From Arcanobacterium haemolyticum DSM 20595 (GTDB lineage: Bacteria; Actinomycetota; Actinomycetes; Actinomycetales; Actinomycetaceae), in assembly GCF_000092365.1 (NCBI RefSeq), contig NC_014218.1, positions 806,001 through 870,000 of the forward strand: 64,000 bases of DNA. The letters are read 5' to 3'. A model generated the notes under the pieces. That model searched no databases. It was not told where the DNA came from and worked only from the letters and a program-made list of their open reading frames with translations. Both the position numbers and the translations under genes were made by a program. Of the stretch, positions 32,608 through 41,480 are shown in pieces. Every line of letters starts with the position of its first letter. Position 1 is the stretch's first letter.

Positions 32608-33417
32608 CTATAATGCTGTGCTTCCACTGGCAGAATAGGCGATGGGTAGTTGCCGCTGTGTGATTGGATCGGTCACCATGACAGTTGCAATTCCGAACGC
32701 TTGTGCGATGACATCCGCAGTAAGCGTCTGCTCAGTAGGCCCTTGCGCAAGCACATGGCCTTCTTTCATCACAACAACGTGATCTGAATACTTTGCTGCA
32801 TGAGCCATATCGTGAATCACCATCACAACTGTGCGCCCTTGCTGATTCAGATCAGACACCAAATCCAGAATCGCTAATTGATGCGCGGGATCAAGATATG
32901 TTGTGGGCTCATCGAGCAGCATGATGTCTGTTTGCTGTGCTAAGGTCATGGCAATCCACATCCGTTGCCGTTGTCCGCCCGAAAGTACCATGGCTGGAGA
33001 ATCCAGAAAATCGACGACGTTCGCCTGCGCCGCAGCCTGGTCGATAATATCCTGATCGGTAGGGGATAACGACGCGAAAGCGCCGGTGTATGGGTACCGG
33101 CCAAACGCAATGAGCTCGCGCACAGTCATTCCTTCCGGCACACTCGGTTGCTGAGGCAAAAAGGATAAAATCCGCGCAAAGTCACGCGCAGGAAAGCTAT
33201 CAACAGCGGCTCCACGTAACGTCACTGAACCACTCTGAATACCTAGCTGCCTACCCAGCACGCGCAACAGGGTCGATTTTCCACACCCATTTGGCCCAAT
33301 CAACGCAGTGACTTTTCCGGCAGGAATAGTCACATCGACGTCGTGAAGAACCTGAACGTTACCGTACCCTGCAGACAAACCTGCACACTCAATCACTCCA
33401 GAATCCACAGCCATCAT
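32608..33417 (-). CDS. Iron-siderophore ABC transporter, ATP-binding protein (FepC-like)
   Basis: A 269-residue ATPase: Walker A GPNGCGKSTLL, Q-loop FLPQQPSVPEG, signature LSGGQRQRMW, Walker B IMLLDEPTTYLD, and switch histidine in VIHDMAHAAKYSD. The GRYPYTG segment is typical of FepC/FhuC/BtuD-type importers. It is last gene of a four-gene operon (binding protein, two permeases, ATPase), and its start overlaps the preceding permease stop. It energises import of a ferric siderophore or heme. Confidence 0.93.
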   Translation of the reverse strand: MMAVDSGVIECAGLSAGYGNVQVLHDVDVTIPAGKVTALIGPNGCGKSTLLRVLGRQLGIQSGSVTLRGAAVDSFPARDFARILSFLPQQPSVPEGMTVRELIAFGRYPYTGAFASLSPTDQDIIDQAAAQANVVDFLDSPAMVLSGGQRQRMWIAMTLAQQTDIMLLDEPTTYLDPAHQLAILDLVSDLNQQGRTVVMVIHDMAHAAKYSDHVVVMKEGHVLAQGPTEQTLTADVIAQAFGIATVMVTDPITQRQLPIAYSASGSTAL

Positions 33418-34391
33418 GTCCTATCAATACTCGTCACGTTCATAACCAAATAAATAAAGTAAGGTGCGCCAGCCAATGCAATCAACGCGCCCACCGGAAT
33501 CTCCGTAGGGGCAAAAGACCAGCGGCCAACGGCGTCGGCGGCAACAACCAACGCAGCCCCGCCAATCGCAGCAACTGGTAATTGGCGAGACAAAGCCTGC
33601 CCCACCAGTAACTTTGCCGCGTGCGGGATAATCAACCCAACGAAACCTAGCACACCCGCTGCCGCAACCGCTGCAGAACCACACAACACTGCCAGCGCCA
33701 ATGCGCTCAAACGCAACGTTTTTGTGCGTACACCAATCCCGGCCATCGTCTCATCGGACAACACGAGGGCATCCAAGTGACGTGACAACGCAATCGCTGC
33801 TACGAAACCTACGGCGACCATCGGTGCGACTGTAGCTGCATCGGACATCGTGCGAGCATACAACGAACCCTTCAACCAGGTCATCGCGGCGCCAGCTTCC
33901 GGCGCGGCTCGAACTAAAAGCAACTGGGTTAAGGTGCCCAAACCAACCGAGACTGCAACGCCCGTCAATGCCATACGGGCCGGATCGTTTACGCCCTTAC
34001 CCGCCGCCAAGAAAACTAAACCGGCTCCCACAAGTGAACCAACAAAGGCGATCGACGTGAGCATCGTAGCCGGAAGCGAACCCGCGCCCAACAATGCAAT
34101 CACAGCAAACAAACCGCCACCTGCGGTCACACCCAACGTATCGGGAGAAGCCAGAGGGTTGCGCAACGCAGTCTGCAATAAACACCCAGATATCGCCATA
34201 CCGCACCCAGCCAGAACGCCAACCACAACGCGAGGCATCCGGTAGCGCCAATACAAACTTTCGCCGGCGAAAAAGCCAGTAACAACCTCAGAAAAAGACT
34301 TCTGAACTGCGCCAATCGACAGGCCTACAATGCAGGCCACAACAAGGAAAACACAAACGATGGTGAGAACAAGTGCAAAACGAGTACGCAT
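33414..34391 (-). CDS. Iron-siderophore ABC transporter permease 2 (FecCD family)
   Basis: A 325-residue FecCD/BtuC-type permease with about nine to ten membrane helices. Family sequences include YWRYRMPRVVVGVLAGCGMAISG (split across helix 2), the NPLASPDTLGVTAGGGLF loop and GFVGLIIPHAAKLLVG, the loop that contacts the ATPase. GGGTGACGT precedes the ATG. It pairs with the upstream permease, 3 bp away, to form the heterodimeric membrane channel. Confidence 0.93.
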   Translation of the reverse strand: MRTRFALVLTIVCVFLVVACIVGLSIGAVQKSFSEVVTGFFAGESLYWRYRMPRVVVGVLAGCGMAISGCLLQTALRNPLASPDTLGVTAGGGLFAVIALLGAGSLPATMLTSIAFVGSLVGAGLVFLAAGKGVNDPARMALTGVAVSVGLGTLTQLLLVRAAPEAGAAMTWLKGSLYARTMSDAATVAPMVAVGFVAAIALSRHLDALVLSDETMAGIGVRTKTLRLSALALAVLCGSAAVAAAGVLGFVGLIIPHAAKLLVGQALSRQLPVAAIGGAALVVAADAVGRWSFAPTEIPVGALIALAGAPYFIYLVMNVTSIDRT

Positions 34392-34394
34392 ACG

Positions 34395-35414
34395 TCACCC
34401 ACGCTTTCCCTGGGCTGTAGGCTGACGGATACCCCACAACAGCAGAGGAATCCCAGCAATACCAGTCAAAATGCCAACTGGAGTTTCGGCAGGCGCCCAC
34501 AATGCTTGCCCGATCGAATCGGCACCCAGCAAGGCCAACGCACCAATCACGGAGGCCAAGGCGAACGCGCGCCGGTGGCGTGGGCCGCACAGCCGGTACG
34601 CGAACGTAGCAGAAAGCAAACCCAAGAAACCGATCGGACCCGCCGCTGCAACACACGCCGAAACTAACACTACTGCCGCAATAACGGCACTTTTGCGTAC
34701 CCGCGCCGGATCAACGCCCACAGAACGGCTCATGCTTTCGCCGGTTGCCAATACGTCAAACACGCGGCCGTACGCCAGAACTGCGGGGAAGAGGAGCGTG
34801 AAAGCGATGATTACGGGAACGATATCTGGCAACCGCACACCACCTAGGCGGCCGTTTAGCCACGCCAAAACGGTGGTCAGCTGGGCTTCGTCAAGAACTA
34901 AAACAATTGAGGTCAGTGCACTAAAAACGGCAGAAACCGCAATGCCCAACAACACCATCTTCTGAATCGACATAGCGCCAGAAAGATCCGTGGAGCCGCC
35001 GCGTAGACTCAAGGAAATCACCAAAAAGGCGGCAACGCTGGCACCTATCAGTGCAGCGGGAAGGAGGAGCGCGCCATTGTAGGAACCACCCACAAAACTC
35101 GCGGCCACCGCGCCGAACGCGGCACCGGAATTCACGCCGGTCACGTGTGGATCCGCTAAAGGGTTCGACGTGGCCGTGCGAAGCAAAACGCCGGCAGTGC
35201 CAAGTGCCGCCCCGATGATAACGGCGGAAAGAAGCCGATCGCGCGCCACTGCCCACACTTCATTGTAAAGCCAGGGTGCATCAGCTGGGGGAGCCACCGC
35301 GTGGAGCCGCCATGCACACAGCGTGACAATCATGCACGCACACGCGAGCAGGATACCCCAAAAATAAGGAGTACCCTGCCCGCGATAGCGACGTGGTGTC
35401 ATTACACGCATCAT
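34395..35414 (-). CDS. Iron-siderophore ABC transporter permease 1 (FecCD family)
   Basis: A 339-residue FecCD permease. Diagnostic segments are RDRLLSAVIIGAALGTAGVLL, NPLADPHVTGVNSGAAFGA and GPIGFLGLLSATFAYRLCGP, with about ten membrane helices. A basic N-terminal stretch (MTPRRYRGQG) precedes helix 1; the true start could be the third methionine. It forms the translocation pore with the next gene. It starts 12 bp after the binding-protein stop. Confidence 0.92.
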   Translation of the reverse strand: MMRVMTPRRYRGQGTPYFWGILLACACMIVTLCAWRLHAVAPPADAPWLYNEVWAVARDRLLSAVIIGAALGTAGVLLRTATSNPLADPHVTGVNSGAAFGAVAASFVGGSYNGALLLPAALIGASVAAFLVISLSLRGGSTDLSGAMSIQKMVLLGIAVSAVFSALTSIVLVLDEAQLTTVLAWLNGRLGGVRLPDIVPVIIAFTLLFPAVLAYGRVFDVLATGESMSRSVGVDPARVRKSAVIAAVVLVSACVAAAGPIGFLGLLSATFAYRLCGPRHRRAFALASVIGALALLGADSIGQALWAPAETPVGILTGIAGIPLLLWGIRQPTAQGKRG

Positions 35415-35426
35415 GGAAGAGCAGTG

Positions 35427-36341
35427 TTACTGATTGATAATTTGATCGAGCATGGCCTCTGCAGCAAGCGGACCACGAGCACGCGACCACGTATCCTGCT
35501 CCACATCCACGATCTGCGGAACCACACCTGCATATGGGCTGGAACGGAAGCCTTCGATATCGTTGTAGAGGTACATGACGTCAAGTTTCATTTCTGGGAG
35601 CTTATCGCCGGTGAGTTCGGCAACGTCTGTCTTGGATTCGATGGCGGACTTTTCGCCGTCGTAACCGTAATCGTATCCTGCGGCGGTGAGGAGCGAGCCT
35701 GCGAATGAATCCTTGATCCAGGTGTAGAGCGTGTTCTTTGACCAGCCGATAAGCGCCGCACGCGTACCCGGCTTCACTTTGGCATGGGCCTTGGCGATCT
35801 TATCTTCGATACGCTTGCGGACTTCGGTGGCCTTCTTTTCTGCGCCCACCTTCGCTGCGATTGCATCCATCGAATCGAGTACGTCGCTGTATGTTGCGTC
35901 CGAATAGGCTTCGGTTGGGGCGATTTCTTTCAGCTGATCCATGATTGCAGCATGGCGAGTTGGGCTAGCCAAGATTAGATCAGGTTCGAGGGACTGGATC
36001 ACTTCCAGGTTTGGCTGCTTTGCTTGGCCAACCGAGGTGCTGCCGCTCAACTTGCCTTTGAGCGTGGCTGGTTCGGCCGACTTGCCGATTTCGACAATGC
36101 CTACTGGCTTCACGTCGAGCGCGTGCAAGATTTCTTCATAGCGCCAATCGAGAGCCACAATTTTGGTGGCTTTTGGTTGCTTTGACTTTTTGGTTTCTGT
36201 TGCCGACGATGAGACATCTGGTTTCGTGGAATCCTTTGCTGGCGTGGCGCTTGAGCAGCCAACAAGGAGGAAGGCTGCTGCAACCAACATTGCGATAATG
36301 GCAGCGAATGAGAAGGTACGCTGCTGGGTTGGAGTGGACAT
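35427..36341 (-). CDS. Iron-siderophore ABC transporter substrate-binding lipoprotein
   Basis: A 304-residue class III solute-binding protein. The lipoprotein signal has lipobox LLVGC, giving an acylated cysteine around residue 28, followed by a Ser/Lys linker and a two-lobed FecB/FepB-like domain (KIVALDWRYEEILHALDV, EPDLILASPTRHAA, APTEAYSDATYSDVLDSMDAI). The start at 36341 (MSTPTQQ) fits the signal peptide. It captures the iron chelate outside the membrane for the downstream permeases and is the first gene of the operon. An imperfect iron-box-like sequence sits upstream. Ligand identity (siderophore or heme) is not resolvable by eye. Confidence 0.92.
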   Translation of the reverse strand: MSTPTQQRTFSFAAIIAMLVAAAFLLVGCSSATPAKDSTKPDVSSSATETKKSKQPKATKIVALDWRYEEILHALDVKPVGIVEIGKSAEPATLKGKLSGSTSVGQAKQPNLEVIQSLEPDLILASPTRHAAIMDQLKEIAPTEAYSDATYSDVLDSMDAIAAKVGAEKKATEVRKRIEDKIAKAHAKVKPGTRAALIGWSKNTLYTWIKDSFAGSLLTAAGYDYGYDGEKSAIESKTDVAELTGDKLPEMKLDVMYLYNDIEGFRSSPYAGVVPQIVDVEQDTWSRARGPLAAEAMLDQIINQ

Positions 36342-36354
36342 GACAGTGATATTT

Positions 36355-36382
36355 GTTTTAGTTAGCACGCCCTAACCTTATA
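36355..36382 (-). promoter_or_regulatory. Possible promoter with imperfect DtxR/IdeR-like site for the iron operon
   Basis: Top strand GTTAG-CACGCC-CTAAC (36361-36376) has the half-sites of a DtxR box, but 6 nt apart instead of 1. On the minus strand TATAAG lies directly upstream of it as a -10. Iron-dependent repression is plausible from gene content; the site itself is only suggestive. Confidence 0.3.
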
Positions 36383-36657
36383 TGCTGGTTTGGGAAAAGT
36401 CTTTGCGACATTGTGTGTAGTAAATGCCAGATGGGGTAGGGAATATTGAAGTGAAACGGCTATTTCCCAGTGGAAAATTGGGAAATTTCTATAGCTAAAA
36501 TGGCGACATCTTTATGTTGAGCTTGTTACCAAGCCCACTTGAGAAGAAGGTTCCTGCAAAAACATTGGGGATCCGGCACGCCCTGCAATATGCGGCAAGA
36601 CCGTGCCGTATTCTCTGTGAAAATGCAGGTGTCACCACCGCATAGTCAGCCCCCAAC
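36383..36657. other. Intergenic region between the iron operon and pepA terminator
   Basis: No credible gene. Two inverted repeats: ATTTCCCA-9-TGGGAAAT (36462-36486) and CGGCACG-21-CGTGCCG (36574-36608). GAGCTTG-TTAC-CAAGC near 36522-36540 is a third, weaker one. No similarity to known elements was recognised. Confidence 0.5.
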
Positions 36658-36694
36658 ACACAGGTGGCCGAGAAAAATTCTCGACCACCTGTGT
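36658..36694 (-). terminator. Terminator of pepA
   Basis: A 17-bp stem with one mismatch (ACACAGGTGGcCGAGAA paired with TTCTCGaCCACCTGTGT), loop AAA, 58 bp past the pepA stop. Confidence 0.85.
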
Positions 36695-36751
36695 TAAGAC
36701 ACGCACCTGCTATCGGTTTGATCTGAGACGTTCGGTTTCAGTCAACCACGT

Positions 36752-38176
36752 TCAGCGCCCCAAGTGCTCAACCAGGGTACGGAGCATAACACCGGTTGCG
36801 CCCTTTGGCTGGTAGCCCCATGCGGCTTCGCGGTTGAATGATGGACCAGCGATGTCGATGTGCGCCCATGGTGTTTCGCCAACGAATTCCTTGAGGAAGA
36901 GGCCAGCAACAAGCATGCCGCCGTAGCGGGAGCCGGAGTTCTTCATGTCTGCGCAATCGGAGTCGAGGGAAGAACGAAGCTCTGCTGGGAGCGGCATGCC
37001 CCAGGCAGGTTCTCCGGCGTTGTTGGCGGCAGCAACGATGGAATCGCGAACGGCTTCGGTGCCCATGATGCCGGTGGTGCGGTTGCCCAAGGCAACCATC
37101 TGGGCTCCGGTCAGGGTGGCGATATCGATGATTTCATCTGGCTGTTCTTCGCAGCCCATGATAAGCCCATCGGCCATAACAAGGCGGCCTTCAGCATCAG
37201 TGTTGTTGATTTCCACGGAGATGCCGTTGCGGTACACGATCACGTCATCTGGGCGGCCAGCAGCACCGGATACCATGTTTTCTGCTAAGCACAGCCATGC
37301 CACAACGCGGCGCTTGAGTCCGAGCTTCGCGGCGGCGATCACGGCGTGGAGCACGGTGGCGGCGCCTGTCATGTCAGTCTTCATCTCGGTGATAGCGGAG
37401 GAGGGCTTGAGGCTGTAACCGCCGGTATCGAAGGTGATGCCCTTGCCAACAAGTGTGGTGAAGCCTTCGGCATCTGCGGGGGAGTACTCTATGCGAACAA
37501 GGCGTGGGGCAGATTCGGATCCGCGGCCCACCTGAATCAAACCAGCAAGCTTTTCCTTCTCGAGTTCGTCGCCTGCGTAAACTTTAACGCTGAGCCCAGC
37601 GGCTTCGGCTTCTTCAACGGCCTTCTCTGCGAAGGTCACCGGGTTGAGGTAGTTTGGCGTGGTGTTTTCGAGATCGCGAACGGCGTTCACGGCTTCGGAG
37701 AGGATCATGCCGCGTTCGAGGGCCGAATCGGTGCCGGCTTCAGAAACAACAACGATCTTTTCTACAGGAGCCTTGGCTGGTTTCTTGTAGGAATCGAACA
37801 CGTAGGCGCCGAGTGCTCCACCCTCAACAATTGCCTGAGCTTGTGCTTCAGAGGAGTGCGGGAAGCACACAACCAGCGAATCACGGCCAGCCGCCGCACG
37901 CCCGGCAACACCAGCCATGTGGCGAAGTGATTCAGTTTCGTGTTCTTCGCACAGGCCAACGGCAATAACGATCTTGCTTGGATCGGCTGGGTTCACAATG
38001 GTGGTAGTAGCAAGTGGCTTGCCACAGAAATCGAGGGTTTCGAGTGCCTGAACAACCTTCGCGCCAAATTCTGCATCAACTGGGGAGACAACCGTGAGGG
38101 CGTCATCTTTCGTGGTCACAGCGAGTGCAAGGTTAGAGTTCAGATCTAATTGTGTTGAAAATTCAAAAGTAGTCAT
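36752..38176 (-). CDS. pepA: Leucyl aminopeptidase (M17)
   Basis: A 474-residue M17 cytosolic aminopeptidase. The C-terminal catalytic domain holds the di-zinc motifs VGKGITFDTGGYSLKP and NTDAEGRLVMADGL; the N-terminal macro-like domain spans about residues 1-155. It releases N-terminal amino acids, leucine preferentially, as a hexamer. ATG at 38176 was chosen over the longer frame because TATGAT lies 7 nt upstream, leaving no room for a leader. In mycobacteria the homologue lies near dlaT; here the iron operon separates them. Confidence 0.95.
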   Translation of the reverse strand: MTTFEFSTQLDLNSNLALAVTTKDDALTVVSPVDAEFGAKVVQALETLDFCGKPLATTTIVNPADPSKIVIAVGLCEEHETESLRHMAGVAGRAAAGRDSLVVCFPHSSEAQAQAIVEGGALGAYVFDSYKKPAKAPVEKIVVVSEAGTDSALERGMILSEAVNAVRDLENTTPNYLNPVTFAEKAVEEAEAAGLSVKVYAGDELEKEKLAGLIQVGRGSESAPRLVRIEYSPADAEGFTTLVGKGITFDTGGYSLKPSSAITEMKTDMTGAATVLHAVIAAAKLGLKRRVVAWLCLAENMVSGAAGRPDDVIVYRNGISVEINNTDAEGRLVMADGLIMGCEEQPDEIIDIATLTGAQMVALGNRTTGIMGTEAVRDSIVAAANNAGEPAWGMPLPAELRSSLDSDCADMKNSGSRYGGMLVAGLFLKEFVGETPWAHIDIAGPSFNREAAWGYQPKGATGVMLRTLVEHLGR

Positions 38177-38183
38177 ACCTACT

Positions 38184-38189
38184 ATCATA
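38184..38189 (-). promoter_or_regulatory. -10 element of leaderless pepA
   Basis: TATGAT on the minus strand, 7 nt before the ATG at 38176. Confidence 0.65.
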
Positions 38190-38193
38190 ACGT

Positions 38194-38222
38194 GAGCCCG
38201 GCATGTTTCGTATGCCGGGCTC
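38194..38222 (-). terminator. Terminator of the DUF3043 gene
   Basis: A perfect 11-bp stem GAGCCCGGCAT with loop GTTTCGT, 26 bp past the DUF3043 stop and directly upstream of the pepA promoter. Confidence 0.85.
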
Positions 38223-38247
38223 ATGTTAGGAGTTAGGTTGGCGCAGA

Positions 38248-38916
38248 TTAGCGCGTCTTTTTTGCGGCCTTTGCCGCACTTAGATCAGCGGCAGTTGCGC
38301 CTGCTGGATATTCGCCGCGCTTGACTTGCGGCGAAGGAAGCCGCCAGCGTGGCATGTACATTCCGCGGGAGAAGAGTTGCATGGCGAACCCGTTTGGAAT
38401 TTCTTCTTTCCCAAACTTGTGGGCGGCCAGGATCTTAGCGTTGCGCACGATCCATGCCAGTTGAATCACCATGAGCAGGAAGATGATGTAGATGCCGATT
38501 GTGGCCCAGAAAGCCAGGAGTGGCCAGTATGACATGAATGCGGCAAGCAAGAGTAGCGGGATAACCAGCGGCATGAACCATTGGCCGAGTGGGGCGGCGG
38601 CGTCGATGTAATCGCGGCCCCATCTGCGTACGTGCCCGCGGTGTGCTGGCGGCATGTTCTTTTCATCGCCTGTGCGCATAGCGGTTTGCTGCTTGTAGTA
38701 CAGTTCGTTGTTCTTCGCGCGGTTTTCTGCTTTGAGCTTGCGCTTTTCTTCTTTGGTGAGCGCTGCGGTTGAAGCAACGATTGGCCGGCGGCGTGCTTTT
38801 TCTGCGTCTTTTCGGCGGGGCGTTGGGACGCCTTTGCCTGGGGTACGGCCCTTTTCTGGGGCGGTGGTATCAGGCGTCATGGCCTGTTGCGCAGAGTCTT
38901 CTTTGTGACCGAACAC
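38248..38916 (-). CDS. DUF3043 membrane protein
   Basis: A 222-residue actinobacterial DUF3043 protein. The long basic N-terminal half contains KGVPTPRRKDAEKARRRP and KEEKRKLKAENRAK, followed by RRWGRDYIDA, two adjacent membrane helices (about residues 112-130 and 134-155) and a basic C-terminal tail. GTG start at 38916. It is divergent from the M20 dipeptidase gene across 77 bp. The basic cytosolic region suggests nucleic-acid or phospholipid contact (inference); the family function is unknown. Confidence 0.9.
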   Translation of the reverse strand: MFGHKEDSAQQAMTPDTTAPEKGRTPGKGVPTPRRKDAEKARRRPIVASTAALTKEEKRKLKAENRAKNNELYYKQQTAMRTGDEKNMPPAHRGHVRRWGRDYIDAAAPLGQWFMPLVIPLLLLAAFMSYWPLLAFWATIGIYIIFLLMVIQLAWIVRNAKILAAHKFGKEEIPNGFAMQLFSRGMYMPRWRLPSPQVKRGEYPAGATAADLSAAKAAKKTR

Positions 38917-38980
38917 AGATCTTCCTTCACGTGTAATGAAATTTCTGTTGCTAGTTTACCGGCATTTGTGTGTTTAAGCG

Positions 38981-38986
38981 TAGGCT
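38981..38986 (+). promoter_or_regulatory. -10 element of the leaderless M20 dipeptidase gene
   Basis: TAGGCT, then 7 nt, then the ATG at 38994. Confidence 0.6.
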
Positions 38987-38993
38987 AGTGGGT

Positions 38994-40337
38994 ATGGATA
39001 AGCACATGATTAGTTCTCGCGTCGATGACGCCATGCCAGCAATTTTGGACGAGTTGAAGGAATTCGTTGCAATTGAGTCGATTTCGGCGTCGTCTTTTGA
39101 TCAGAATACGTTGAAGGAGTCCGCTGCGTGGATTGCTTCGCGGGTGGAAAAGTTGGGTTTGGATACTGAGGTTATTCAGATTGAGACTGAGGATGGTTTG
39201 GTTGGGCGTCCGGCTATTCTTGCGTCGCGTCCGGCAGAGCCTGGGAAGCCTACGGTTTTGTTGTATGCTCACCACGATGTTCAGCCTGTGGGCGAGTTGT
39301 CTGAGTGGGATTCGGAGCCGTTTGATGCGGTTGAGCGCGATGGGCGTTTGTATGGCCGTGGTACTGCGGATGATAAGGCTGGGGTTTTGGTTCATTTGGC
39401 GGCGATTGAGGCTGCGGAACCTGGCGTTGGTATTCGTCTGTTTATCGAGGGCGAAGAGGAAGTTGGTTCTCCAACGTTTGTTGCGTTCTTGGAGAAGTAT
39501 CGTGAGCGTTTGGAAGCTGACGTTATTGTGGTGGCCGATTCGTCGAATTGGAAGGTTGGCGTTCCTGCGTTGACTACCTCGTTGCGTGGCGTTGTCCAGC
39601 TTGAGGTGTCGATTAAGGTATTGGATCACGCGTTGCATTCTGGTTTCTTTGGTGGTCCGGTTCTCGACGCCGTTGTGGTTGCGTCGCGTTTGATTTCTAC
39701 GTTGCATGACGACGCCGGTAACGTCGCTGTTGCTGGCCTTCTCCAAGAAGATTCGACTCAGGTTGATTATCCTGAGGATGATTTCCGCCGTGATGCAGGC
39801 GTTTTGGATGGCGTGCAGTTGGCGGGTTCGGGTTCGTTCACGTCGCGTTTGTGGACGAAGCCAGCAATTTCTGTGATCGGTATGGATGTAACTCCTGTTG
39901 CGATTTCATCGAATACGATTATTCCGTCTGTTGATTTGGCGATTTCTATGCGCGTTGCACCGGGCCAGGATTCGCGCGAGGCGGCTGAATTGTTGGCTCA
40001 GCATTTGCGTGATCATGTGCCGTTTGGCGCCCAGATTGAGGTGACGATCGCTGAGGCGGGTTCGGCATTCTCTGCAGGTGAGGATACTGAAGCGACTGAG
40101 ATGGCACGCTGGGCGTTGAAAGAAGCGTGGGGTGTAGATCCTGTGGATATCGGCCAGGGTGGTTCGATTCCGTTCATTGCCGATTTGGCAAAGGCGTTCC
40201 CGCGGGCACAGATTCTTGTGACGGGTATTGAAGATCCTGATACTCGTGCGCACTCTGCGAACGAATCGTTGCACATTGAGGATTTCCGGAATGCGATTGT
40301 TGCGCAGGCTCTCCTCATGTCCCGGTTGGCAGAGTAA
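38994..40337 (+). CDS. M20 family dipeptidase
   Basis: A 447-residue metallopeptidase. Zinc ligands are visible in LLYAHHDVQPVG (His), YGRGTADDKAG (bridging Asp), EGEEEVGSP (catalytic Glu plus ligand) and a C-terminal ARAHSANESLHIEDF-like segment (THAHSANESLHIEDF region). The lid domain contains DHALHSGFFGG. It is a cytosolic dipeptidase of the ArgE/DapE/CPG2 clan, with substrate unknown. Codons end overwhelmingly in G or T, in contrast to the next gene. The following glycerate-kinase-like gene begins at the base after its stop. Confidence 0.92.
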   Translation: MDKHMISSRVDDAMPAILDELKEFVAIESISASSFDQNTLKESAAWIASRVEKLGLDTEVIQIETEDGLVGRPAILASRPAEPGKPTVLLYAHHDVQPVGELSEWDSEPFDAVERDGRLYGRGTADDKAGVLVHLAAIEAAEPGVGIRLFIEGEEEVGSPTFVAFLEKYRERLEADVIVVADSSNWKVGVPALTTSLRGVVQLEVSIKVLDHALHSGFFGGPVLDAVVVASRLISTLHDDAGNVAVAGLLQEDSTQVDYPEDDFRRDAGVLDGVQLAGSGSFTSRLWTKPAISVIGMDVTPVAISSNTIIPSVDLAISMRVAPGQDSREAAELLAQHLRDHVPFGAQIEVTIAEAGSAFSAGEDTEATEMARWALKEAWGVDPVDIGQGGSIPFIADLAKAFPRAQILVTGIEDPDTRAHSANESLHIEDFRNAIVAQALLMSRLAE

Positions 40338-41411
40338 GTGCGTATCTGTTGTGTTGCCACGGCACTGGCTGGTGTAGAGCCTGGTGCCGTGGCAACGGCT
40401 ATCCGTGACGGATGGAAGGATGTGCGTCCATTAGACGCGGTTGATGTTGTGGTCTCGTCTGATGGCGTTATTGTTCCTCACGTTGGAACTGGGCTGGCCG
40501 TAGTTTTCCAGGAAAACCATCCGCACGCGGTGGCTTATGAACGGCATGGCGGCGGCCCACACCGCATCATCTGGGTCGATCACGATTCGCATTCGGCTCT
40601 GATAGACCTGGCAGAGGCAGCAACGTGGAATGGGGGAGTTGATCCGCGCGGATCGTCGTCGTTCCTCGGAACCGATCTGGCGTACCTGAAAGCAAAAAAC
40701 GTACGTAACCTGCATCTTCACCTGCCAGCCCTCATGTGTTACAGCGACCTGGGGCGGGGTTTTCTCACCGAAATTTCTGGCGTGCCAATCGTTCGTGACG
40801 TGCCTGAATCTACGTTGTATCAGGCGATTCGGCAGGCACGCGAATTTCTTGCGGACATGAGCCTCTACGTGACGTACCCTCACGAACAAAACCTCGGCGG
40901 AATCGACGGGCTCGCACGCGCATGGCAACGCTACGGAATGGCTCCGGACGTTGCGCAAGCCACCGGTGCTGCCGATGCACACACCATCCAACTACTGGAC
41001 CACGCAGAAACTGCGCTGAACGCGCCACTCCTCACTGCTGCTGGTGCGTCCCGCCACGGATTCGACGGAATCGGTGGCGGACTTGGAAAAATCTTCTATC
41101 TGCTCCGTGCCAAACTGGGAGTGATCGGAGAAGAACTCAGGCTTCCGCAAGACATCGCTGACCTCTATATATATGTCACAGAAAAAATCGACCTTCATAT
41201 TCCACGCGGACTCACTCTCATGGCAGAGCGCGCAGAAGAATACGGAGCGCCAGCGATCGCGATCGTATCTAACAGTCAACTGGTGCGCGGCGAACTTCCC
41301 AAACTGGGTATCCACGGGCTGTATCGAATCAGCACCGACCATATATCCTCGCAAGAAATACGGAACCTTTCCACGCGACTTGCTACCACCTGGGGGTGGG
41401 ATAGCTCTTAG
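40338..41411 (+). CDS. Glycerate kinase-like protein (GlxK family, divergent)
   Basis: A 357-residue protein with the overall plan of type II glycerate kinases: an N-terminal Rossmann-like part (GAVATAIRDGWKDVRPLDAV), a central helical region and a C-terminal GGLGKIFYLLRAKLG with a late nucleotide-binding-like IAIVSNSQLVRGELPKLG. The usual glycine-rich GSATNDGG-type loop is reduced to GFDGIGGGLG, so activity on glycerate is uncertain. The GTG start directly abuts the M20 stop (TAAGTG), so translation is coupled. Order M20-GK-ErpA recalls Rv2205c-Rv2204c in mycobacteria. Confidence 0.78.
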   Translation: MRICCVATALAGVEPGAVATAIRDGWKDVRPLDAVDVVVSSDGVIVPHVGTGLAVVFQENHPHAVAYERHGGGPHRIIWVDHDSHSALIDLAEAATWNGGVDPRGSSSFLGTDLAYLKAKNVRNLHLHLPALMCYSDLGRGFLTEISGVPIVRDVPESTLYQAIRQAREFLADMSLYVTYPHEQNLGGIDGLARAWQRYGMAPDVAQATGAADAHTIQLLDHAETALNAPLLTAAGASRHGFDGIGGGLGKIFYLLRAKLGVIGEELRLPQDIADLYIYVTEKIDLHIPRGLTLMAERAEEYGAPAIAIVSNSQLVRGELPKLGIHGLYRISTDHISSQEIRNLSTRLATTWGWDSS

Positions 41412-41480
41412 CGTATCTATTTGGAACGACGTAAGGGAACCCGATAGTCTTAGCGTGTCTGTTTTTAATTGGAGGAAAAG

